Positions 23,802-32,311 of a DNA stretch of 41,253 bases are shown here, piece by piece. Location: the NCBI GenBank assembly GCA_041821185.1, contig JBGUBD010000021.1, forward strand, positions 1 through 41,253, given 5' to 3'. Both the position numbers and the translations under genes were made by a program. The first letter of the stretch is position 1, and each line of letters starts with the position of its first letter. This DNA is from Phycisphaerales bacterium AB-hyl4. Lineage in GTDB: Bacteria; Planctomycetota; Phycisphaerae; Phycisphaerales; Phycisphaeraceae. The notes beneath the pieces were generated by a model that was not told the origin of the DNA, made no database searches, and saw nothing but the letters and a program-made list of their open reading frames with translations.

Positions 23802-25784
23802 TTACGCTCCGCTGGTACGGCCCATTAGCTCATGTTGCCATGCTTGGCCAGCATTTTGATCGGCCTGCGTATGAAGCTCGGCGAGCAGGCGGTTCGCAAG
23901 CTTTAATGATGGAGCCATGCGGACCGCAGTGCGCAGTGCCAGAACGGCCTGATCTGTTCGGCCTACGGCGGCCAACGATCGGCCGAGCGTTTCGTGCGCC
24001 TGTGGGTAATGGTGGACAAGGGCGACGACACGCAACGCATAGTCGACCGCCTCTTGCGGGCGTTGTTGAGCGAGCGCGATGAGAGCTAAGCCATGCATTG
24101 CCTCGGCGGAATCGCTCCGCAATTCGAGGGCCCGCCGATACGCTGTTTTCGCGGCCTCTAACTCGACGGCCTGGCGATGAGCGTGGCCCAACTGGATCGC
24201 GACTTCCGGCAGTGTTGAGGTGTGGCTTTGAAGCGATTGCAACAGCCTGGCCGCGTCGGCAGACTCCCCGCGTTGAAGGTGTATGCGAGCTTGCGTCAGC
24301 TTGACCATCGGGTGTGATCGAGTGTCAGGGCGCAGACGGTCGAGCGTGGCTTGACAGGCGTCGAGTTGCCCGAGTTTGAGGTGGCAGCGCACGATCTGCA
24401 TGAGGAACGGGTCGGGGTCCAGGCCTTCAGTCTGGCTGAGTTCCTCCCATAGCGGAATGGCGCGTGCTGCCCGCTGGCTGTCGGACAGGGCGAGCGCGAG
24501 GTTCTTCTTCATGTCACGCACTGTACGATCGACGTTCGCCTGCGCGTCGTCGGACAGCGGCTCCATGTAGCCGAGGTCGACGAGTTGCCGCAGCGCCTCG
24601 GCCTCTGCCAGTGGATCGACGCGCGTTTCGGGCGGATGCATCCCGTCGTTGCCGACGAGGGCGTCCCAGCTGAATATCTGTTCCGGCGTGGTCGGTTCGA
24701 CAAAGGCCTCGACCCACGGTCGGCCGTCCATGTCCGCGCCGACCGGCAGGCCGAAGGCTGTTAGGATTGTGGGCGTGACGTCCAGCAATGTCGCCCCATA
24801 CAGTGTTTCGTTCGCCTTGACGCCGGGCCCGCTCATGCACGCGATGCCGAACGGGCGATGCCACGTTTCAGGGTTGTGCATGCCGTTGGCGCTCGGCCTT
24901 GCGGCGTCGCTGTGAAAGCCATGATCGCTGACCAGCATTACCAATGTATCTTCGCCGGCGTGATGCAGCAGCGTGGCGAGCATCATGTCATGCAACTGGT
25001 AGCAGCGGTCGATCACTTCGCCATAGATCAACGCATCCTGCTCCGACACTCCGTCCATCCGCGGCGCGCGATACGGCATGAACACGTGGCCGAACTGGTC
25101 GATGCCTTCGTAGTAAACGGCGGCGAAGTCCCACTCGCGACTGCTCATCAGCCGACAGGCCGACGCATGCACCGTTGTCATCTGTGCAATCAGGCGAGCC
25201 AGCTTCGCAAGGCGATCGTCTTTCGTCTGATCAATCATTGCCGCACGCGGGATGAAGCTGGTCAGCGTGGCGACGTCCAGCATGTCGGGTGTGACGATTA
25301 ATCGTTCGAGATCTTCCGCCAGGTCGGCCGGGTGAAATGTTCCCGGTAGCATGTTGCGCTGCGCCGGCGGGATGCCGGAAGCGGCGGCGTATCGGTCGGA
25401 CACGACCGCGCCGCGAATCGGCTCGGCAGGGTAACTGGCGAACCAGTTGACGACAATGGACGACAGGTCATGCTGTGAGAGGATGTTCCAGATGGCCTTG
25501 CAGCGACGACTCGTGCTGGTGACCGGGCGGACACCCTGACCGTCGGGCGTGGGCTCGGCGAAGCCGTGGATGCCATGCTTGTCGGCCCGCTTGCCGGTGG
25601 CGATAGAGTTCCACAGCATCGGCGAAAGGATCGGCCGAATGGTGGCAAGGTTGCCCGACGTGCCCGCTTGAATCAAGCGAGCGAGCGTGGGCATGCGCCC
25701 CTGGTCGATCAACGGCCGAATGATCTGCCAGTCGGCCGCATCCCAGCCGACAAGCAACACACGACTGGCTTTGCGTTCACTCAT
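23802..25784 (-). CDS. Alkaline-phosphatase-superfamily phosphodiesterase with TPR tail
   Basis: 660 residues. The first 400 or so residues match type I phosphodiesterase/nucleotide pyrophosphatase-like proteins: metal-ligand Asp in VGWDAADWQ, the nucleophile region LSPMLWNSIATGKRADKHGIHGF, the Asp/His pair in YYEGIDQFGHV and the metal site SDHGFH. The C-terminal 200 residues are TPR-like helical repeats (for example AAKTAYRRALELRSDSAEAMHGLALIALAQ). No signal peptide is visible, so it is probably cytosolic. The ATG at 25784 is preceded by AAAGGTGA, and lies 19 bp after the stop of the GH16 gene, suggesting co-transcription. The in-frame extension to 25937 overlaps the GH16 gene and is rejected. 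Substrate unknown. Confidence 0.85.
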   Translation of the reverse strand: MSERKASRVLLVGWDAADWQIIRPLIDQGRMPTLARLIQAGTSGNLATIRPILSPMLWNSIATGKRADKHGIHGFAEPTPDGQGVRPVTSTSRRCKAIWNILSQHDLSSIVVNWFASYPAEPIRGAVVSDRYAAASGIPPAQRNMLPGTFHPADLAEDLERLIVTPDMLDVATLTSFIPRAAMIDQTKDDRLAKLARLIAQMTTVHASACRLMSSREWDFAAVYYEGIDQFGHVFMPYRAPRMDGVSEQDALIYGEVIDRCYQLHDMMLATLLHHAGEDTLVMLVSDHGFHSDAARPSANGMHNPETWHRPFGIACMSGPGVKANETLYGATLLDVTPTILTAFGLPVGADMDGRPWVEAFVEPTTPEQIFSWDALVGNDGMHPPETRVDPLAEAEALRQLVDLGYMEPLSDDAQANVDRTVRDMKKNLALALSDSQRAARAIPLWEELSQTEGLDPDPFLMQIVRCHLKLGQLDACQATLDRLRPDTRSHPMVKLTQARIHLQRGESADAARLLQSLQSHTSTLPEVAIQLGHAHRQAVELEAAKTAYRRALELRSDSAEAMHGLALIALAQQRPQEAVDYALRVVALVHHYPQAHETLGRSLAAVGRTDQAVLALRTAVRMAPSLKLANRLLAELHTQADQNAGQAWQHELMGRTSGA

Positions 25785-25803
25785 GATTCGGTTCACCTTT
25801 GCA

Positions 25804-26583
25804 TCAGGATGTTCGTCGACGCATGACAAGACTGATCGCCCCGCCGAGCATTGCCACGAGACTTGTCGGTTCAGGGATGGGCACAAACTCGAAGTTCGTG
25901 ATGACGATTTCAATCGAGTCGTTCGTAGCCGGCGCATTGCCCTGGAACAGCCAGAGATTCATGTGTACCCGTTCACCGCTTGGCACGGGGATGTCGCTGC
26001 CGGTGTACGTCCATTCGTGAATGAGGTGCGATGCTGGCGGGTTGCTGCCGTAGTGGCCGTGATGGCTTTGCCATTCGATCGCGTCAGGCGTCCAGTTGAA
26101 GCGATGGGTTGAATGGTTGCCTGTAAGGTTGAGGTCGAACGTTTCGGTATTGCCCGGCGTGGCGGCGGGCTGTGTGACATAGTTGCCCGCCGGATTGTTC
26201 GCATTGCCCCATCGCGCAAACTCGATGTCGATTTCGTTCTCATCGTCGAGATAGGTAAACAGGCCGAGCGTGACGTTGGGGTCGAGTTGTTCGACGTCGC
26301 TTGCCAGTTGGAAGCGATACTCGCCGTAGCCGAACGTTTCGGTCGAGACAACTTCCGCGGCGTACCACATGCTTCCGACGCGGCGGAGTTGCAGGTGCAA
26401 GTGTCCCTGGTCATCCACCCAGACGCTTTCGGTGCTGGCAGACCAGTTGTTCGGGCCAGGCCCGCCGTAGCCGGAGCGGACCGTCCAGTTGCGGCCTGCG
26501 AACTCGATCTCGCGGGCGAAGGTGACGTTGGCGAATGCGCCAAGCACCAGGCCGACGAACAGGCAGATGAACATTGGTTGCAT
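25804..26583 (-). CDS. GH16-family glucanase-like protein with PEP-CTERM anchor
   Basis: 259 residues. A signal peptide (MQPMFICLFVGLVLGAFANV) leads to a jelly-roll domain whose active-site motif EIDIE (Glu117, Asp119, Glu121) is the ExDxE of glycoside hydrolase family 16, which cleaves beta-1,3/1,4-glucans and related galactans. The C-terminus is a PEP-CTERM signal: VPIPEPTSLVAML, a hydrophobic helix and RRR, which targets proteins for exosortase-dependent processing. ATG at 26583 has GGAG about 7 nt upstream; the frame is open to 26676 but those residues are not signal-like. It forms a minus-strand set with a second PEP-CTERM protein and a GH20 enzyme. Confidence 0.82.
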   Translation of the reverse strand: MQPMFICLFVGLVLGAFANVTFAREIEFAGRNWTVRSGYGGPGPNNWSASTESVWVDDQGHLHLQLRRVGSMWYAAEVVSTETFGYGEYRFQLASDVEQLDPNVTLGLFTYLDDENEIDIEFARWGNANNPAGNYVTQPAATPGNTETFDLNLTGNHSTHRFNWTPDAIEWQSHHGHYGSNPPASHLIHEWTYTGSDIPVPSGERVHMNLWLFQGNAPATNDSIEIVITNFEFVPIPEPTSLVAMLGGAISLVMRRRTS

Positions 26584-26660
26584 TGGATCGCTCCATATAA
26601 CGCGAACCGCCGCCGCCGCTCGCGACAGCAGGCCACACGTCTGGACAACGAACAAAGGAA

Positions 26661-26699
26661 GGGCCGCGACGATCATTGGGGCAAATCACGCCGCGGCCC
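26661..26699 (-). terminator. Hairpin terminator after the PEP-CTERM gene
   Basis: GGGCCGCG (26661-26668) and CGCGGCCC (26692-26699) pair over a 23-nt loop; on the minus strand the stem is followed by TTCCTTTGTT. It would separate the PEP-CTERM gene from the GH16 gene. Confidence 0.45.
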
Positions 26700-26720
26700 A
26701 TTGCTGATCAAGCCGGTTGG

Positions 26721-27347
26721 TCACGCGACTTGCCTGCGACGACGGAACGCCAGCGCGCCGGCGCCCGCGGCGAGCAATGCCAGCGACCCCGGCTCGGGAA
26801 TCGCACCGGCCTCGATCGCAGTGTTGGGCGTTTCTTCGTAGGCGAACGACTTGAGCGTGACGGTCAGCCCCGCCCCTTCGCCGGTGATGTCCACTTCAAG
26901 CCAGCCGAAGCGCACATCACCTTCGCCGATGTCCCACTGCACACCGACGTAGCCGCCCGTGCCGACGAAGTTGTAAGCGTTCAGTGCGGCGAGATTCGCG
27001 CCGCTGGCAAACGAGGCACCCGGTCCGATCGACTCGCCTGCCTGGAAAGCAAAGACGTAGTAATCGCCATCACTGGTGAGCACCTTGCTGTCCTGCTGGC
27101 CGAGGTTGTAAGGATTGACGCGGATGCTTGAATTGAATGCCGAGATGGCGAACTCGTTGCGGTCATCGCCGTTGAGGTTGATGTAGATCGGCCCTTCACC
27201 TTGGCCGATGGTGACATCGTCAATGTCGGTGAAGATGATCGCCGCGTCGGCCGCCTGCCCGACAGCGAACGCGCCCAATCCCGCCGCTGCGGAATAGGCC
27301 AACAAGTGACGGTTAACCGATACGCCTGTCTTTACTTTCTGAGACAT
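26721..27347 (-). CDS. PEP-CTERM-anchored exported protein
   Basis: 208 residues. The N-terminus has a hydrophobic export segment after a polar stretch (LLAYSAAAGLGAFAVGQAADAA), the centre is a beta-rich domain with Asp/Asn-rich loops (YINLNGDDRNEFAIS), and the C-terminus is a textbook PEP-CTERM tail: IPEPGSLALLAAGAGALAFRRRR. The ATG at 27347 is preceded by GGAGAG. The beta domain, including GGYVGVQWDIGEGDVRFGWLEV, recalls planctomycete PEP-CTERM proteins of unknown role. It lies between the GH16 and GH20 genes. Confidence 0.85.
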   Translation of the reverse strand: MSQKVKTGVSVNRHLLAYSAAAGLGAFAVGQAADAAIIFTDIDDVTIGQGEGPIYINLNGDDRNEFAISAFNSSIRVNPYNLGQQDSKVLTSDGDYYVFAFQAGESIGPGASFASGANLAALNAYNFVGTGGYVGVQWDIGEGDVRFGWLEVDITGEGAGLTVTLKSFAYEETPNTAIEAGAIPEPGSLALLAAGAGALAFRRRRQVA

Positions 27348-27443
27348 GAGACTCTCCTTCCAAGGGTTATGCAGACCATGTTTCGAAACGCATTGCAAAT
27401 TCATCAGCATGTGGCCGACGCAAGCCGACCATCCGATCCATAT

Positions 27444-29072
27444 TCATCCCCGGCCGAGGGCGACGCCATCAGTTGACGTGTCCGACGTCGAAGCCTGACT
27501 GTGCGGCAGGTCCATCCGTGGCGCGAGCGCCAGCCAGTCGGCGAGCCCCTCGGCAAGCCTCGGCTCAAGGCCGGCCCGCATTGTTCGCCACACGCCAAGC
27601 CGATGCAGAAACCCATCGAAGCTGCGCCCGTACCGCGGCGACCACAACGCTTCGCTGAACGCGGCCAGTCGAGGCAGCAGATGCTCAAACAGTTTCGCTT
27701 CCGTGGGCACAAACTCGGTCCACATCGCCATCTCGCTGCCCAGCACGCGATCGTGCAGTTGCGCGTCCAGCCCGTCGGGGATCGGTTCGAAGTGATACGC
27801 CTTTTCCAACGGCAGCACGATCATCCAGTCCGGCTTCTCGCACGCGACCGCTTCCGACCACGGGTAGTCCAGGTACACCCATTCATGATTCGAGTTGATC
27901 GTGCGATGCCCCAACATCGCGGCCTTCGCCGACTGCCCCGGATGCCAGCCTTGCACGATCTGTCCGCTCGGCATACCCGGGCCGAGGTTGTCGGCCCACA
28001 CGATCGTTTCAAGCGGCAGTTTGGCCTGCACACGCTCGGTGATCTGCTTCATGAACCACGTCTGCAAGTCCGCTTCGTTGGCGATGCCATGGGTCTTCAT
28101 TGCTTGTTGGCAATGTGGGCACTGTTCCCACAAGCCCGCCGGCCGTTCGTCGCCGCCGAGGTGGATATAAGGCGAGCGAAACATCGACGCGACCTCGTCA
28201 ATCACGTTCAACAGAAACTGCTCGACCTCCGGCTTCCCCGCGCAAAAGACACGTCGGCCAGCCTTCGCCGTGTACGCATCCCAGCCGCGGCCACCCACCG
28301 GAATCGCCTCGCCCGAGCAGGACAACGACGGGTAAGCCACCAGCGCCGCATTGCAGTGGGCCGGCATCTCCACCTCGGGCACTACGATCACGCCACGGTC
28401 GGCCGCGTAGCTTTCCACCGCCGCAACGTCGGCCCGCGTGTAATAGCCACCCTCGCGATCCGCCCCCGACCCCCGCCACGCCGCCACCTCCGTCAGTCGC
28501 GGGTAACGCTCGATCTCAAGCCGCCAACCTTCATCATCACAAAGGTGCCAATGCAGTCGGTTCAACTTCAGCGACGCCAACAAATCGATCACCCGCTTGA
28601 TCGTGCTCACCGACTGAAAGTGTCGGCTAGAATCAAGCATCAGCCCCCGCCAGGCGAACCGCGGTGTGTCTTCAATACGACAACAGCACAACGCACGCAC
28701 ATGATGCCGCGATCCGTCCCACTTCAACAGTTGCCCGAGTGTCGTCAGGCCGTACTGCAACCCCGCCGCAGCGCCAGCTTCAATCAGCACATCGGTTTCG
28801 CTCACTGTCAGGCGATACGACTCGGCGGTTTCATCCTTCCTTAACGCGACCAGCGACAAGCGCACCGTCGGCCGACCGTTGCCCGCGGCACCGTCGGCGA
28901 TCGCCGTCAACCCTGTTTGCTGCGCCGCCCAGTCGACCAACGCATCTCGCTCACGTGAGGTCAGCCCCCGCTCCGCCGCGGTGTCCATTGCCATGCCGAA
29001 CGCCGACCCCAAAGCAAGCGTGCCGCTTGCGGGCTTGTATGCCTTCGGGATCGGGATCAATTCCATTCTCAT
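27444..29072 (-). CDS. Beta-N-acetylhexosaminidase, GH20
   Basis: 542 residues. Family 20 releases terminal GlcNAc or GalNAc by substrate-assisted catalysis. An N-terminal GH20b-like domain (about 1-130) precedes the barrel, which starts RFAWRGLMLDSSRHF. The catalytic pair Asp308-Glu309 sits in HLGGDE; other signatures are LNRLHWHLCDDEGWRLEI and VVPEVEMPAH. The start at 29072 follows GGAAG by 8 nt. No signal peptide is seen, so the enzyme is probably cytosolic and works on imported oligosaccharides. It is followed upstream on the same strand by a ROK regulator, the usual sugar-responsive partner. Confidence 0.93.
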   Translation of the reverse strand: MRMELIPIPKAYKPASGTLALGSAFGMAMDTAAERGLTSRERDALVDWAAQQTGLTAIADGAAGNGRPTVRLSLVALRKDETAESYRLTVSETDVLIEAGAAAGLQYGLTTLGQLLKWDGSRHHVRALCCCRIEDTPRFAWRGLMLDSSRHFQSVSTIKRVIDLLASLKLNRLHWHLCDDEGWRLEIERYPRLTEVAAWRGSGADREGGYYTRADVAAVESYAADRGVIVVPEVEMPAHCNAALVAYPSLSCSGEAIPVGGRGWDAYTAKAGRRVFCAGKPEVEQFLLNVIDEVASMFRSPYIHLGGDERPAGLWEQCPHCQQAMKTHGIANEADLQTWFMKQITERVQAKLPLETIVWADNLGPGMPSGQIVQGWHPGQSAKAAMLGHRTINSNHEWVYLDYPWSEAVACEKPDWMIVLPLEKAYHFEPIPDGLDAQLHDRVLGSEMAMWTEFVPTEAKLFEHLLPRLAAFSEALWSPRYGRSFDGFLHRLGVWRTMRAGLEPRLAEGLADWLALAPRMDLPHSQASTSDTSTDGVALGRG

Positions 29073-29133
29073 GCCGCACACTTCCGTGGCAACGCTTGAG
29101 CTGCCGTAAGCCAATCAACTTTGTGAACGCACT

Positions 29134-30300
29134 TCAACCGACCAGCACAGCGTCTGCCTCCGGATCGGTCAGCACGCCGTCGGCTCCAAGCAGTCGCCGA
29201 TTGATCGCCACCAGCGCCGCGCCCATCGTCACACCTTGACTCAGTAACTCGCCCGAGCGGAACGCCACCGTCCGACCAGCCACCGGAATCGCATCCCGAC
29301 GAACCTGCTCGGCGATCAACGCGAGCATCCCCCGGTTCGCGATCTGCACATTGCCCACAAACACCACCAGTTCCGGGTCGATCAGGTCGACGATCGCCGC
29401 GAGCATCGTGCTCAACCGATGCGACAGCTTGCTCAGGCCTTCCGTCAGTTCACCCTCGGGCTTCGCCATTTCAAGCAGGTCGCGTGCCGACAGGAGCACG
29501 TCGCTTGGCCGATCGATCAGGTTGTCAATCTCGCCCGCCGCGAAGTGGGCTCCGCGATACAACTGCCCGCCGAGCACGAAGGTCGCGCCAATGCCTCGCA
29601 TCGCGTATGACGAGCCGTCCTCTTCGCTGTTGACCAGAAAGTAGACCGCATTGTTCGCCCCGACACCGCTGCCGATGCACGACTCGGCATAGGCAGCGAG
29701 GTTGGCGTCATTGTCGATATTCACCGGCACGCCGAACACACTTTCGATCGCCGCTGCCAGTTCGAATGACTCGACATTGAACCATCGCGATCGGAGCACC
29801 ACGCCACGTTTCGGGTCGACAATGCCGGGCACGCCTACGCCGATGCCCAGCAGCCGGGCCCGCGACTGGCTTGCCCGCTTCAACCAAGCCTCGACGCGCG
29901 TGTGCAGCATTTCGGGCACGATGGAAACATCGCGGCCGAGGGTAATTCGATCGCGATCGATCACCTCGCCCGCCGCGTCGACATACACCAGCGAAGCGCT
30001 GTCGCCTTCCAGGCTCACGCCGACGAACCAACCGAAGTCGGGGTTGATTTCGATCAGTTCCTGCTTTTTGCCCACCCCGCCGCCGACGCGTTTGCCGACG
30101 GTGCGGATGATGTTCAACTCCAGCAGATCGCGAGCGATGTAGGTCAACGTCGAGCTGCGCAGTTGCGTCAGTTCCGAAAGCTGACGTCGCGAGAGTTGGC
30201 CATGCTGACGAAGCAGACGAATGACCAGCTCGCGATTTCGCTGGCCGGCGGTGGCCTGATTCGAGCCCAGTCCGTCGGGCGTGTGGTGGGGGACCATCAT
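29134..30300 (-). CDS. ROK-family transcriptional regulator (NagC/XylR type)
   Basis: 388 residues from the ATG at 30300. An N-terminal helix-turn-helix (LRQHGQLSRRQLSELTQLRSSTL) is followed by a sugar-kinase-like fold with GIGVGVPGIVDP and IDNDANLAAYAE. The zinc motif CxCGxxGC that most ROK proteins carry is absent; the corresponding region reads YRGAHFAAGEIDNLID. Likely a repressor released by an amino-sugar such as GlcNAc-6-P, inferred from the GH20 gene 61 bp downstream. An ATG at 30372 would overlap the prepilin-like gene and has no ribosome-binding site; the 30300 start has GGAAA at 8 nt. Confidence 0.88.
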   Translation of the reverse strand: MMVPHHTPDGLGSNQATAGQRNRELVIRLLRQHGQLSRRQLSELTQLRSSTLTYIARDLLELNIIRTVGKRVGGGVGKKQELIEINPDFGWFVGVSLEGDSASLVYVDAAGEVIDRDRITLGRDVSIVPEMLHTRVEAWLKRASQSRARLLGIGVGVPGIVDPKRGVVLRSRWFNVESFELAAAIESVFGVPVNIDNDANLAAYAESCIGSGVGANNAVYFLVNSEEDGSSYAMRGIGATFVLGGQLYRGAHFAAGEIDNLIDRPSDVLLSARDLLEMAKPEGELTEGLSKLSHRLSTMLAAIVDLIDPELVVFVGNVQIANRGMLALIAEQVRRDAIPVAGRTVAFRSGELLSQGVTMGAALVAINRRLLGADGVLTDPEADAVLVG

Positions 30301-30353
30301 GATCGATTTCCAAAGCTGCGAAGGTGAAAAGCCTGTCGGCGTGTTCTGGGAAA

Positions 30354-31088
30354 TTAGTTGCTGCCGTCCCATGTGATCAAATCAACCGTAATCTCCTCGG
30401 GTTGCATTGAACTGGCATGGCCATCCATGAACAACAGGTTTCCAGCGCCGCCAGCATGACGCAACGGATCAGGGAGCATCGCAAGAAAATCACGGTCAAA
30501 GCGATAGTGCACAAATTCAGGTGCACTGGCGACGCGCGGCGCGTTGCTGTCCCAGAGCATGATGTTGGAAGAGGGGTTGCGAATCACCGACGAACGTTCG
30601 CTTCGCCAGTTGCGGTCGTCGTTTTGATCCATCCCGGCTCGGTTGCCGCCCATTGCGATCCAGCCACCGCTGGGGCCATTCGTGAAATGGTCGAAGTTCA
30701 GCGCATAACTGCCGCCACGTTCAACTTTGTAGAACGCATAGTCAAGCGGCGCCGGTGCACCATAGGGCTCCGCGTCGTCCGGACACACCAGCAGCGACTG
30801 CCCAACCTCAGTCATGCTTGACGGGCTGTTGGTCGCCTCCGGATAGCGGCTCGCCAAGAACCAGGGCCAGAGATTGTCATTGACAATCGGCGTGAACAGG
30901 TAGTCGTCCTGATCACCAAGGTGGATCTGATGCACAATGCCCAACTGCCGCTGCTGGCCGAGGCAGACCATGGCGCGAGCAGCTGCCCGCGCCTGCTGCA
31001 ACGCAGGCAGCAGGAGCCCGATCAGCAGGGAAATGATGCTTATCACCACCAAAAGCTCAATCAATGTAAATGCTTGTCGGCGGTTCAT
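30354..31088 (-). CDS. Prepilin-like secreted protein (DUF1559-style)
   Basis: 244 residues. The N-terminus is a type II/IV prepilin signal (RRQAFTLIELLVVISIISLL) with Glu at position 5 of the mature part, so it should be cleaved and methylated by a prepilin peptidase. The C-terminal HAGGAGNLLFMDGHASSM matches the H-x-G-x-x-N-x-LFxDGH ending of the DUF1559 family, which is greatly expanded in planctomycetes. Function unknown; a surface or substrate-binding role is often assumed. GAGGT lies about 6 nt before the ATG. It is the first gene of the minus-strand set and has a promoter in the shared operator region at 31173-31201. Confidence 0.88.
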   Translation of the reverse strand: MNRRQAFTLIELLVVISIISLLIGLLLPALQQARAAARAMVCLGQQRQLGIVHQIHLGDQDDYLFTPIVNDNLWPWFLASRYPEATNSPSSMTEVGQSLLVCPDDAEPYGAPAPLDYAFYKVERGGSYALNFDHFTNGPSGGWIAMGGNRAGMDQNDDRNWRSERSSVIRNPSSNIMLWDSNAPRVASAPEFVHYRFDRDFLAMLPDPLRHAGGAGNLLFMDGHASSMQPEEITVDLITWDGSN

Positions 31089-31172
31089 GGAAGTACCTCA
31101 ATTCCCTCTATTGAGAGGATTTTTATGGGATAAAACAAAACGGCACCTTCAATGGCAGATTTGAACAAACAT

Positions 31173-31201
31173 CAATTTACCCAACTTGGAACCCCTGTCA
31201 A
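31173..31201 (-). promoter_or_regulatory. Leftward promoter of the prepilin/ROK/GH20 set
   Basis: On the minus strand: TTGACA (complement of 31196-31201), 16-bp spacer and TAAATT (complement of 31174-31179). The -35 box lies in the left arm of the 16-bp inverted repeat. Predicted start near 31166, leaving a leader of about 78 nt. Confidence 0.55.
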
Positions 31202-31236
31202 TAGTTATTTCAAACAAAGAGATAATTATTGACAGG
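31194..31236. promoter_or_regulatory. 16-bp inverted repeat, likely operator between divergent genes
   Basis: CCTGTCAATAGTTATT (31194-31209) and the reverse complement of 31221-31236 (CCTGTCAATAATTATC) match at 14 of 16 positions across an 11-bp spacer. Both -35 boxes of the divergent promoters fall in these arms, so one bound repressor could shut both. The ROK regulator is the obvious candidate. Confidence 0.65.
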
Positions 31237-31257
31237 CCGCCAGCCGACCGCTATTTT
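31229..31257 (+). promoter_or_regulatory. Rightward promoter, predicted leaderless start
   Basis: TTGACA (31229-31234, consensus), 17-bp spacer, TATTTT (31252-31257). The predicted start at 31263-31265 falls on the ATG at 31265, so the mRNA may have no leader. Confidence 0.6.
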
Positions 31258-31264
31258 GGCTTCC

Positions 31265-32266
31265 ATGAAAAACAACCCTTCTGTCCTGGCACGCGGCGTA
31301 CGAATTGCCCTGATCGTCCTGTTCGCCAGCCTTGCCGGGCCTATGGCATACGGGGCCCAGATGAACAGTGACGCCACTCAGCCACCTGCTCAGCCGACGG
31401 GCATCCAGGGACTCTGGGTCTGGCAGGAGCAATGGGTCGCGGACGAGGCCGAGCAGGATCGGTTGATCGAGTTCTGCCGACAGTACGGCTTCAACATGCT
31501 CATGGTGCAGATTCACCTCGACGGCGGCGGCGGCCCTTCGCCTGCCCTCAAGTATCCCGACCAGCTCGCCGAGCTGATTCGCAAGGCCGCGGAGCATGGC
31601 ATCGCTGTCGAAGCACTGGAAGGCGGCCCCGAACAAGCTTTGAAAGAAAATCACGACCACACGCTGGCGATCCTCGATGCCATCATCGCCTTCGACAGTA
31701 CGTTGCCCGAGGACGCCCGCCTCACCGGCGTGCACTACGACATCGAGCCTTACGTCCTGCCTGCCTGGCAGGACCTCGACGACCGCCGACAGATCATGCT
31801 CGGCCTCGCGCAGTTCTTCGCCAAGGCCCGCGAACGCATTGACGAACACGCGCCGCATCTCACCCTCGCCGCTGACATCCCATTCTGGTACGACAACCTC
31901 GGCGAAGACGGCGAAGTCGAATTTGCCGGCCAGACCAAAAACATTCACCAGCACATTCAGGACATCTGCGACTACATCGGCATCATGTCCTACCGTCGCG
32001 ACGCGACCGGCCCCAACTCCGTGGCCGAGCACGTTGAAACGGAAATGGCTTACGCCGAGCAGATTGGCAAGTGGGTCCTGCCCGCCCTGGAGACGGTCGA
32101 ACTGACCGACACGCCGCAAATCACGTTCTTCGGCGAGTCGCCCGAATCGTTCTGGCAAACGCACAACGCGGTCCGCGAGCATTTCGCCGACCGGCCCGGG
32201 TTCGGCGGCATGCTGACGCATTCCTACCGATCGCTGCGTGAACTGTTGGAAGGCGATCAGGACTGA
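31265..32266 (+). CDS. Secreted TIM-barrel glycosidase-like protein
   Basis: 333 residues. Signal peptide MKNNPSVLARGVRIALIVLF and onward to about residue 30 (GAQ). The mature part looks like a beta/alpha barrel: GLWVWQEQW, NMLMVQIHLDGGG, GIAVEALEGG, GVHYDIEPYVLPAW, LAADIPFWY and YIGIMSYRRD. The DIEPY and IMSYR strands recall GH18-like barrels, where an acidic residue at the end of strand 4 is catalytic, but the family DxxDxDxE motif is not complete. No ribosome-binding site precedes the ATG, in line with a leaderless transcript. It is divergent from the GH20/ROK set across a shared operator, which suggests an amino-sugar polymer as substrate. Confidence 0.78.
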   Translation: MKNNPSVLARGVRIALIVLFASLAGPMAYGAQMNSDATQPPAQPTGIQGLWVWQEQWVADEAEQDRLIEFCRQYGFNMLMVQIHLDGGGGPSPALKYPDQLAELIRKAAEHGIAVEALEGGPEQALKENHDHTLAILDAIIAFDSTLPEDARLTGVHYDIEPYVLPAWQDLDDRRQIMLGLAQFFAKARERIDEHAPHLTLAADIPFWYDNLGEDGEVEFAGQTKNIHQHIQDICDYIGIMSYRRDATGPNSVAEHVETEMAYAEQIGKWVLPALETVELTDTPQITFFGESPESFWQTHNAVREHFADRPGFGGMLTHSYRSLRELLEGDQD

Positions 32267-32311
32267 GCGTCGGCCTCGGCTGCCCGCGACCCGCCATCAT
32301 GGAGGCAAATC

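Noticed and set aside
27501..28844. 447-codon plus-strand frame opposite the GH20 gene
   Set aside because: Arg/His/Pro-rich product without motifs; the GH20 frame has the catalytic HLGGDE.
31229..31264. Earlier start (GTG-like codon at 31229) for the secreted TIM-barrel protein
   Set aside because: It overlaps the -35 and -10 boxes, and the signal peptide begins at 31265.
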